This document shows positions 18,107 to 24,224 of a stretch of 64,000 bases of DNA, one piece after another. Numbering within the stretch: position 1 is the first letter of the stretch; every line of letters begins with the position of its first letter. Below the pieces are notes generated by a model. That model saw only the letters and a list, made by a program, of their open reading frames with translations. It made no database searches and had not been told where the DNA came from. Made by a program: the position numbers and the translations under genes. The DNA is from Thiomicrorhabdus lithotrophica (GTDB lineage: Bacteria; Pseudomonadota; Gammaproteobacteria; Thiomicrospirales; Thiomicrospiraceae). The stretch is taken from contig NZ_CP102381.1 of NCBI RefSeq assembly GCF_029201445.1, positions 1,116,001 through 1,180,000 on the forward strand. Reading direction: 5' to 3'.

Positions 18107-19174
18107 ATGTTGAAAAAATGCCTCAATGAATTTGAACAAATAGCAATAATGCCATTCTCTAGGGTGCTTCTTGAGCACAACTTCGAGATTGACGAGTTTG
18201 CATTCTTTGAGCGAGGGGCTCTAGACCTTGAGTCGTTAAACCCAATAGAAAATGAAAGCTTTGAAGATCTCAGTGCTTATAAACTAAGCGGTGAAATTGA
18301 TCCTCAATACGGTAGTCAAATGCTCAGGCGGGCTACGACATCCCTCACGGAATTTGATCTGGATGTTTTAAAAAATCACCCAACAGTGGTTTTTCCAGTT
18401 TCCATTGATATGGAGAAGTTTTTAAATTTTCATCATCAGGAAGATGTTGATTTAATTAAAAAGCTGTCATTTATAGCAGAGAAAGCGATGGATATGATTC
18501 GTTTCGAGCTATGTCGTTTAGATCTGCCGGACACTCTTCCTGGTACGATTGGGTCTTGGGAAGGTTCAAGTGACTATCTGGGAGCTCTTATTTATGACAA
18601 ACGGATGAGTAAAAGCTTTTTGATTGCAGGCTCAGCTGTTGAGTCAACTCAGGTCGTAAAAGGTATTGGACTAGAAATTGACCGTTACACATACCATCCA
18701 ATACCCAAACCTGAATACGGAGAGCTTGCATCGTATGCCCATCAAGCGCTCATGTTGCTAACTGACGCCATGAGCTCACCAAATAGTACTGTAAAGTTCA
18801 TGCGAGTGATGGGCTTGTTGGAATTTCTGGCAAGCCCAAATGAATATCAAACTTGGAAAAAAATAAAATGTGATTTGGCCTGTCATATTGCCAAAGACAA
18901 AACTAAATACCATACGCTATTAGATAGGTTTCGTATGCTTACATCTATCAAAGATGACAATGATAATGAAATAGGCTATCGAACACTTGTTGTACACCAA
19001 GGTAAGTATCTACCTGATCTTGTTGGTTCTCACGAAGAAGTTTCGAACTTATTTAAAGAATTACAATATTATGCTTCGTGTGTTATTCGAGACATGATGG
19101 ACAACCCGTCTTGGTCGTGGGCAGAGTTTTCAAGCTATAGAAACACTTTGAAAATTAATCTCGGCGTAAAATAA
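18107..19174 (+). CDS. Unknown protein with HEPN-like RxxxxH motif, third integron cassette
   Basis: The 355-residue protein was not assigned to a named family. It is soluble and mostly helical in the C-terminal half. A stretch GYRTLVVHQGKYLPDL holds R292 and H297, the R-x4-H spacing of the catalytic motif of HEPN RNases, and sits in a helical context (DRFRMLTS before, LFKELQYYASCVI after) like ApeA/abortive-infection HEPN domains. The N-terminal half (about 1-200) is unrecognised. A defence role is inference from the motif and from its neighbour in the cassette array. No clear Shine-Dalgarno precedes the ATG at 18107. Confidence 0.65.
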   Translation: MLKKCLNEFEQIAIMPFSRVLLEHNFEIDEFAFFERGALDLESLNPIENESFEDLSAYKLSGEIDPQYGSQMLRRATTSLTEFDLDVLKNHPTVVFPVSIDMEKFLNFHHQEDVDLIKKLSFIAEKAMDMIRFELCRLDLPDTLPGTIGSWEGSSDYLGALIYDKRMSKSFLIAGSAVESTQVVKGIGLEIDRYTYHPIPKPEYGELASYAHQALMLLTDAMSSPNSTVKFMRVMGLLEFLASPNEYQTWKKIKCDLACHIAKDKTKYHTLLDRFRMLTSIKDDNDNEIGYRTLVVHQGKYLPDLVGSHEEVSNLFKELQYYASCVIRDMMDNPSWSWAEFSSYRNTLKINLGVK

Positions 19175-19176
19175 AT

Positions 19177-19287
19177 GCCTAACAAATCCAAGCAACGGAC
19201 ATTTTTTGCGCGGCTTCTTTTGTGTTTTAATGCTACGCTAACACAAAACAATCCACACAAAAAATGCCGCTGTTTCAGGCGTTATAT
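19177..19287 (+). repeat. attC site 3
   Basis: A 111-bp site from GCCTAAC (19177) to GTTATAT (19287). The long arms include a GCGGCTTCTTTTGTGTTTT stretch against AACACAAAACAATCC and ATTTTTTGCGC. It is the longest attC in this array. Confidence 0.78.
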
Positions 19288-19309
19288 GCAATTAAACGGA
19301 GAAAAAAAC

Positions 19310-19660
19310 ATGAAAATTCCAGCAATATTTCTTACCTTGTTAGTAATGTTATTCGCTTCTAGCGCATTTGCTCAACAAACATGCCGCACAGACTCCTTCG
19401 GAACAACTAGATGTAGTGATGGCTCAACATACCGTACAGACTCTTTCGGCACAACCAGAGACAATAAAGGGAACTCATGGAGAACAGATTCTTTCGGTAC
19501 TACTAGAGGCAGTGATGGCTCAACATACCGCACAGATTCTTTCGGCACGACCAGAGACAATAAAGGGAATTCTTGGAGAACAGATTCTTTCGGTACTACT
19601 AGAGGCAGTGATGGTACAAATTGTCGCACTGATTCTTTTGGCACAATGCGTTGTAACTAA
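19310..19660 (+). CDS. Secreted 16-residue tandem-repeat protein, fourth integron cassette
   Basis: The 116-residue protein starts with a Sec signal peptide (KIPAIFLTLLVMLFASSAFAQQ). Five tandem 16-residue units RTDSFGTTRxxxGxxY/W/C follow, then a partial RTDSFGTMRCN. Cys residues flank the repeat block at both ends, suggesting a disulfide-closed periplasmic or surface module. The ATG at 19310 was chosen because ACGGAG precedes it and the signal peptide starts there. An in-frame ATG at 19175 lies in the previous cassette's attC and would prefix 45 unrelated residues. Function is unknown. The DNA repeats (48 bp) run 19385-19624. Confidence 0.8.
   Translation: MKIPAIFLTLLVMLFASSAFAQQTCRTDSFGTTRCSDGSTYRTDSFGTTRDNKGNSWRTDSFGTTRGSDGSTYRTDSFGTTRDNKGNSWRTDSFGTTRGSDGTNCRTDSFGTMRCN
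19385..19657 (+). repeat. 48-bp coding tandem repeat, five units plus a partial
   Basis: In-frame repeats that encode RTDSFGTTR followed by seven variable residues. The variable parts alternate (SDGSTY, DNKGNSW), so a 96-bp higher-order period is visible. Confidence 0.9.
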
Positions 19661-19662
19661 GC

Positions 19663-19723
19663 ACATAACAAGGCACTCAAGCCGACTGCGCTAACGCGCA
19701 GCCGCTTAGTTAAATCGTTAGGT
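19663..19723 (+). repeat. attC site 4
   Basis: A 61-bp site from ACATAAC to GTTAGGT, about 90 percent identical to attC site 2, with the same GCCGACTGCGC/GCGCAGCCGC arms. Confidence 0.88.
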
Positions 19724-19775
19724 GAGCAAATCAAGGCTGTAAGCTAGTGATTTGTTAATAACAATATTAGGTAAT

Positions 19776-20387
19776 ATGAATCCATTTTTAGAAGAACTTT
19801 TTAATGTTATTGCTATTGATATTGAGTATCTAAATGGGTATTTAACATCAAGCGAAATGGATTATCTCAATACCACTTTTAAGTCTATCGAAGATTTGAA
19901 TAGTGATTTCTACACTGACGAGCAGGGTCTGAACCTAGAGGCTTTACTGTTTTTTCTATTCCGTCACTCAAAGGATATAACCTCAATCTGGGAAGACCGA
20001 AGTAAGAAAGAAGTTTTGGTAGCATTATACACATCAGTAACAATCTCTGGGAATTACGATTGCTTTCACTTTGACCTTTCCAAATTTGAACTCACATTTG
20101 AGCCGAGTGGTCAAGAATTGACTTTGTATCGGATCGGTCGTGTAAGTGAGGTGATTGAAAGTCTCGGAAATTCATGGGCTAAAGATGGCTCAGGACTTAG
20201 AATCTATGCTGAATCCTCATCTATAGATATAGGAACTCGTCCTATATTCGAGGTCAAGGTTAATGATTCAGAAGTATTGTGTCAGGGTAAGTCGCAAGAA
20301 AGTGAATTGATTTTAAAGAAAAATTTCAAGTGCAATGAGGTCAAGTTACTTAATGTGGAAGAACGTCATACGTTATTGATTAATTAG
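19776..20387 (+). CDS. Unknown protein, fifth integron cassette
   Basis: This is a 203-residue, acidic, probably cytosolic protein. No family was recognised. Aromatic-rich beta segments such as YDCFHFDLSKFELTFEP and GLRIYAESSSIDIGT, together with the size, are reminiscent of immunity-type proteins, but this is only impression. The start is placed at the ATG at 19776 (MNPFLEELF) with TTAGGT upstream. A TTG at 19752 would add eight residues. Confidence 0.7.
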   Translation: MNPFLEELFNVIAIDIEYLNGYLTSSEMDYLNTTFKSIEDLNSDFYTDEQGLNLEALLFFLFRHSKDITSIWEDRSKKEVLVALYTSVTISGNYDCFHFDLSKFELTFEPSGQELTLYRIGRVSEVIESLGNSWAKDGSGLRIYAESSSIDIGTRPIFEVKVNDSEVLCQGKSQESELILKKNFKCNEVKLLNVEERHTLLIN

Positions 20388-20403
20388 TGTCGAGCAATGC
20401 TTC

Positions 20404-20505
20404 ACCTAACAATAGCATTAAGGATGGACGTATAAAAGCTTGGCTGCGCTCATCCTTCGCTTAGTATAGCCAAGCTTTTATTCGCCACTTATGCGGGCGT
20501 TAGGG
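20404..20505 (+). repeat. attC site 5 (end of cassette array)
   Basis: A 102-bp site from ACCTAAC to GTTAGGG. The long arms AAGGATGGACGTATAAAAGCTTGGCTGCGC... and ...TAGCCAAGCTTTTAT form a good cruciform. No further cassette or GTTRRRY core was seen after it, so the array seems to end here. Confidence 0.83.
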
Positions 20506-20704
20506 CCAATATAAATTAGAAGTGCTCACACTGAATCTAATTAGTCTGCTTTAGGTTGTTGAATAATCTGTTAACGGTATTAATTCATAAGTTAACGAGT
20601 AGTTAAATTGCAAAAATATGACCATTATTGGCAATTATTTCAATATTGAACTAGAATTCACCATTATCTAAATAATCTCATTACACATAACAAAGAGTAT
20701 ATAC

Positions 20705-21055
20705 ATGGCCAAAGGCATTATTAAACGTTTTGACTTCCGAAAAGGTTTCGGGTTTATTGTTGACGATAAAACTGGTGAAGACCTGTTTTTTCACAAAACT
20801 GCATGGCAGGGCGATGGGCCTATTCGCCAGGGTTTAGCGGTTAAGTTTGTAAACAAAGATTCAGAAAAAGGCCCTCAGGCTGATTCTGTTATTCCTTTAG
20901 ACGGTGGCAAAACTCGTAAGAAAAAGCCTGCAGCAAAACCAGCTTCATTAGAAGAGCGTGTAGCGTCTTTAGAAAGCTCTGTCGTTACCTGGAAAACTTT
21001 AACCTTATTATCTCTTGTTGGGGTTATTACTCTAGCGGTTTTAACTGTTTTTTAA
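20705..21055 (+). CDS. Cold-shock-domain protein with C-terminal transmembrane segment
   Basis: The 116-residue protein has a CspA-type domain at residues 1-66 with RNP1-like KGFGFIVDD and RNP2-like DLFFHKTAW motifs, so it should bind single-stranded nucleic acid. A Lys/Pro-rich linker (KTRKKKPAAKPAS) and a short coiled-coil (LEERVASLESSV) lead into one hydrophobic helix (TLTLLSLVGVITLAVLTVF). A membrane-tethered RNA-binding protein is implied. It sits just after the integron. The unusual paired inverted repeats at 21095-21153 lie in its 3' region. Confidence 0.85.
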   Translation: MAKGIIKRFDFRKGFGFIVDDKTGEDLFFHKTAWQGDGPIRQGLAVKFVNKDSEKGPQADSVIPLDGGKTRKKKPAAKPASLEERVASLESSVVTWKTLTLLSLVGVITLAVLTVF

Positions 21056-21094
21056 ACTCTTATCTACCGAGATAACAAGTAGAAAAACGGGGTG

Positions 21095-21153
21095 AAATCC
21101 ATTAGTTTGGATACTTTATCGATAATGGATTTTGATTTAAATCGGTAAAGTAT
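21095..21153 (+). repeat. Two interleaved inverted repeats (pseudoknot topology)
   Basis: AAATCCATTA (21095-21104) pairs with TAATGGATTT (21123-21132). ATACTTTATCGAT (21111-21123) pairs with ATCGGTAAAGTAT (21141-21153), with one G-U. The order is stem 1, stem 2, stem 1', stem 2', so either an H-type pseudoknot or two mutually exclusive hairpins is possible. It lies 40 nt after the cold-shock gene. No other feature was seen in 21056-21307. Confidence 0.6.
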
Positions 21154-21307
21154 TGCTCCTTCAGGGAAGTTAGATACACTAGTTCTTTTCAAACGCTCAT
21201 TCTATTTTACACTTAGTCGTTTCTTATCGCCTTTTGCGGAGATCTGCTAAGCTTCCATTTCTAAAATTATTCAATTCGTAACTTAATTAAAGTAGCTTAA
21301 TTTAAAA

Positions 21308-22030
21308 ATGAAAAATTCTGATTCTATGAACATTCCTACACACAAACCACGTCCAATGATTGATCTGTTGGTGAGTATTGTCATTCCTTCGTTTATTTTG
21401 ATGAAGTTGAGTGGCGACAGTGATCTTGGTGCGACTAATGCATTGATTGTTGCGCTGGCTTTCCCTTTGGGTTGGGGGCTGTTTGAGCTAGTTAAATACC
21501 GAAAAGTTAACTTTATTGCTATTTTAGGTTTAGTGAGCGTTTTGTTAACTGGTGGGATTGGTTTGTTAGAACTAGACTTAAAATGGTTGGCCATTAAAGA
21601 GGCGGCTATTCCTGCGATTATCGGTTTGGTTGTTTTAGGCTCTACCTTTACACGTTACCCATTAATCAAAACCTTACTTTACAACCCAGTGGTTTTAAAC
21701 ATTGAAAAAATTGAGCAGAAGTTGATAGAAAGCGACAACATAGCTAAATTTGAGAAACGACTTTCAAATGCGACCTATTTTTTAGCGGGTACGTTTGGAT
21801 TTTCTGCGGTTATGAATTATCTTTTAGCCAAATGGGTGGTAACCAGTCCAACGGGGAGTGCTGCGTTTAATGAAGAACTTGGCCAAATGACGTTATTGAG
21901 TTATCCAGTGATTGCGATTCCTTCGATGTTGATGATGATGGCTATTTTCTATTACTTATGGCGAACTATACATGGAATGACGGGATTACCTTTGGAAGAA
22001 ATAATGGTTTCATCTCAACAGAAAAAATGA
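21308..22030 (+). CDS. Conserved integral membrane protein (VC0807-like)
   Basis: The 240-residue protein has about six hydrophobic helices: MIDLLVSIVIPSFILM, ALIVALAFPLGWGLFELV, FIAILGLVSVLLTGGIGLL, AAIPAIIGLVVLGSTF, ATYFLAGTFGFSAVMNYLLA and YPVIAIPSMLMMMAIFYYLW. A loop with NPVVLNIEKIEQKL lies between them. It resembles the VC0807-type family of uncharacterised membrane proteins, from memory of the pattern. Nothing nearby suggests a substrate. Confidence 0.6.
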   Translation: MKNSDSMNIPTHKPRPMIDLLVSIVIPSFILMKLSGDSDLGATNALIVALAFPLGWGLFELVKYRKVNFIAILGLVSVLLTGGIGLLELDLKWLAIKEAAIPAIIGLVVLGSTFTRYPLIKTLLYNPVVLNIEKIEQKLIESDNIAKFEKRLSNATYFLAGTFGFSAVMNYLLAKWVVTSPTGSAAFNEELGQMTLLSYPVIAIPSMLMMMAIFYYLWRTIHGMTGLPLEEIMVSSQQKK

Positions 22031-22040
22031 TTTTGAAGGA

Positions 22041-22064
22041 CATAGAAACTGAAAAGTTTCTATG
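22041..22064 (+). repeat. Perfect hairpin with GAAA tetraloop
   Basis: CATAGAAACT-GAAA-AGTTTCTATG, 10 bp with a GNRA-class loop, ten bases after the membrane-protein stop. A second small hairpin AGCC/GGCT follows. There is no T-run, so it may be an mRNA 3' stabiliser and not a terminator. Confidence 0.5.
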
Positions 22065-22155
22065 CAAAGCCAATAAAAAGGCTGAAATTTAATCGTCTAA
22101 AACGTCTAAAGATTATTCTCGAATTTGGAATAGAGTAAATCCAAATATAAAAAAC

Positions 22156-22200
22156 ACCATCACATCCCGCAAGAGGGTATAAAGGCGTGGTGGTTTTTTG
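22156..22200. terminator. Bidirectional terminator
   Basis: ACCATCAC (22156-22163) pairs with GTGGTGGT (22187-22194) with one G-U, with T-runs on both strands. It separates the membrane-protein gene from the convergent Nif11-like gene. Confidence 0.65.
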
Positions 22201-22228
22201 TCTTTACAATCAGATAATTAAAAATGAT

Positions 22229-22444
22229 TTAGTGGTATTCACCAGGCATTTCGTTTTTGTTAACCGTTACTTTACCCACTTTTTTGCCATTCATTCTTAA
22301 CAGCTCATCACCAGAAAATTCGTAACCAAGCTTTAGTGCTACTCGTGCTACATCATCGGCAGTCAGTGAATTTAACACTTCGTTTTTAAGTGCAGGATCA
22401 TCCTGCATTTTCTGTAAAAATGCTTCAAGTTGATCAAAAGCCAT
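22229..22444 (-). CDS. Nif11-type leader-like small protein
   Basis: The 71-residue protein begins AFDQLEAFLQKMQDDPALKNEVLNSLTADDVARVALKLGYEFSGDELL, which fits the Nif11 domain found as leader of some ribosomally made peptide natural products and as free-standing small proteins in diazotroph and sulfur bacteria. The tail is KKVGKVTVNKNEMPGEYH, with no Cys/Ser/Thr-rich core and no double-Gly cleavage site. No modifying enzyme or peptidase-transporter is in the window. It may be a stand-alone member and not a precursor peptide. Confidence 0.75.
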   Translation of the reverse strand: MAFDQLEAFLQKMQDDPALKNEVLNSLTADDVARVALKLGYEFSGDELLRMNGKKVGKVTVNKNEMPGEYH

Positions 22445-22799
22445 ATTTAAAATTCCTGTTCTCGATAGTTAGCCCTACATTAGACAGGAAAACCCGTAAA
22501 GGTTTCAAGGAAATTTAATTATTATTTAAATGTTTAGGTTGTGAATGGTGCTAAATAATGAATACAAAGCATTGCATAACAAATCGATTAAGCTGATTTT
22601 GATCTTAGCCAAGTCAAAAGAGCAACCTTATTCAATAATCTCGAACCAGCAAGGTTTTATAGAGGCCTGGTTATTTATAAATTTACTAACGTTTTTTTAA
22701 CAGGTGAAATGCGCTGAAATTCGCTATGTTTTGGTTTATGTGCTAACTTTCCTTAATTCTCAATAACACGTTGTTGTTTCATATTTCTCGAGGTTTTAC
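22445..22799. other. Intergenic region with little content
   Basis: This is the shared upstream region of the Nif11-like gene (minus) and the helicase gene (plus). It contains a half-palindrome AGGCCTGGTT near 22664 that matches only one arm and a half of the dispersed repeat. No further gene or structure was seen. Confidence 0.5.
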
Positions 22800-23969
22800 A
22801 TGTCATTTTCAAAGCTAGGATTATGTGATCCTATTTTAAAAGCCGTTGCTGATGTAGGTTATAAAAACCCTACAGAGATTCAAAAACAGGCGATTCCGAT
22901 TATTTTATCTGGCAGAGACCTTATGGCCGCGGCGCAGACGGGAACAGGTAAAACGGCTAGTTTTGTTTTACCTCTGTTAGAAAAGCTGAATACTGAAGAG
23001 AAATTACGCAGTCGCTCTATCAAAGCGCTTATTTTGGTTCCTACTCGTGAACTAGCTGTGCAGGTTGAGGCGAATATTGCCCAATATGCAAAGTATCTGA
23101 ATGTGAGTTCATTGGCCATTTATGGCGGGGTGGATTCCGAAGCTCAAAAAGATCGCTTATTGGAAGGTGTCGATATTTTGGTTGCCACGCCAGGTAGGTT
23201 GTTAGATATGGTGTACCAACGTGCTCTGTATTTTAATGATTTGGAATTTTTAGTATTAGATGAAGCCGATAGAATGCTGGATATGGGCTTTATTGACGAT
23301 ATTCATAAAATCATTGATCGTTTGCCAAGTGATCGTCAGAGCTTGCTGTTTTCAGCAACATTAACGGATGATGTGCGTTATTTGGCAGATACAGTTTACG
23401 ATGATGCCGCTGAAATATCGGTTTCTCCTAAAAAGAAGGCCGCTGCCAAAATTGACCAGTGGTTGATTACGGTGGATAAAGATAAAAAGTCCGCATTATT
23501 AAGTCACTTGATTAATGAACAGCAGTGGGATCAGGCATTGATTTTTGTAGAGAAAAAACACTCTGCGGCTAAACTGGTAAGTCAGCTGGAAAAGCGTGGC
23601 ATTACAGCAGATTCCATTCATAGTGGCAGAAGCCAGGCGATGCGTGAACAGATATTGGCTGATTTTGAAGCGGGTAAATTAAAGTTTTTAATTGCTACTG
23701 GTATTGCTGCTCGCGGTATTGATATAGACGATTTGAGTAGGGTAGTGAACTACGATTTACCTTACCCAAGTGAAGAGTATGTTCACCGAATTGGTCGAAC
23801 AGGTCGTGCTGGTGCTTCAGGTGAAGCAATCTCTTTGGTATCAAAAGATGATTTTAAAAACCTCTGTTCGATAGAAAGTCTATTGGGGCAGGTTATTAAA
23901 CGCAAAGAGATTGAAGGTTTTCCTGTAAAAAAAGTCGTACCTATCTCCATTTTGAATTACAAGCGTTAG
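22800..23969 (+). CDS. DEAD-box RNA helicase, RhlE-like
   Basis: The 389-residue protein has the full motif set: Q motif (FSKLGLCDPILKAVADVGYKNPTEIQKQAIP), motif I AQTGTGKTASF, Ia PTRELAVQ, II VLDEADRMLDMG, III FSATL, IV region ALIFVEKKHSA, V ATGIAARGIDIDDL and VI HRIGRTGRAG. The short C-terminal tail lacks the basic extension of RhlE or SrmB. It unwinds RNA in ribosome assembly or decay; the exact partner is unknown. TCGAGG precedes the ATG. Confidence 0.92.
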   Translation: MSFSKLGLCDPILKAVADVGYKNPTEIQKQAIPIILSGRDLMAAAQTGTGKTASFVLPLLEKLNTEEKLRSRSIKALILVPTRELAVQVEANIAQYAKYLNVSSLAIYGGVDSEAQKDRLLEGVDILVATPGRLLDMVYQRALYFNDLEFLVLDEADRMLDMGFIDDIHKIIDRLPSDRQSLLFSATLTDDVRYLADTVYDDAAEISVSPKKKAAAKIDQWLITVDKDKKSALLSHLINEQQWDQALIFVEKKHSAAKLVSQLEKRGITADSIHSGRSQAMREQILADFEAGKLKFLIATGIAARGIDIDDLSRVVNYDLPYPSEEYVHRIGRTGRAGASGEAISLVSKDDFKNLCSIESLLGQVIKRKEIEGFPVKKVVPISILNYKR

Positions 23970-24184
23970 AGAACAACTGAACTGGTCATAATATTCAATA
24001 AAAACAATGTGATGTTGTCTTTTCTGAAAAGTTCATAATGAATATTCGTTCTATCAAACATGCATAAGAGTTTTAATTGAGTACTATCTTGATTCCAATT
24101 AAGTTTAAAGGCTTTGATATTAGAAGAGCGTTCGATAAGTCTGTTAAACTGCTGTAAAAGACTGATTGGCAAACTAAAAAACAT
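23966..24184 (-). CDS. Possible small protein between the helicase and hydrogenase genes (doubtful)
   Basis: A 72-residue frame on the minus strand fills nearly all of the 255-bp gap. It overlaps the helicase stop by four bases. The predicted protein (MFFSLPISLLQQFNRLIERS...) is not low-complexity and GCGGGAAC sits before its ATG, but no family was recognised. It may be chance. Confidence 0.3.
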   Translation of the reverse strand: MFFSLPISLLQQFNRLIERSSNIKAFKLNWNQDSTQLKLLCMFDRTNIHYELFRKDNITLFLLNIMTSSVVL

Positions 24185-24224
24185 AGTTCCCGCACCACTT
24201 AATATTAAACGTTAGGAATAGAAA

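Larger units (their letters stand above)
15385..20505 (+). mobile_element. Chromosomal integron: intI, attI/Pc region and five gene cassettes with attC sites
   Basis: An integron integrase on the minus strand is followed by a divergent candidate cassette promoter, a GTTAAGT core at 16503, and five single-gene cassettes on the plus strand. Each cassette ends in an imperfect inverted repeat bounded by RYYYAAC and GTTRRRY-type cores. The attC sites are 61-111 bp and differ in sequence except the second and fourth. This is the layout of a small sedentary chromosomal integron. No transposon ends or resistance genes are seen. None of the dispersed palindromes occurs inside. Confidence 0.93.

Noticed and set aside
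19175-19309. ATG at 19175 as start of the repeat protein
   Set aside because: The first 45 residues would be translated attC sequence ahead of a perfect signal peptide with its own ribosome site.
19372-19644. A minus-strand frame opposite the 16-residue repeat gene
   Set aside because: It is the mirror of the tandem repeat, without a start signal; the plus-strand frame has a signal peptide and a ribosome site.
19385-19657. CRISPR-like array
   Set aside because: The 48-bp repeats are contiguous, in frame and encode a peptide repeat; there are no unique spacers and no cas genes.
15385-20505. Prophage or genomic island driven by a tyrosine integrase
   Set aside because: The integrase has the IntI-specific patch, faces away from the cassettes, and attC sites follow each gene; there are no phage genes or tRNA attachment site.
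22664-22675. Additional palindrome copy AGGCCTGGTT
   Set aside because: Only one arm and the centre match, so it is not counted.
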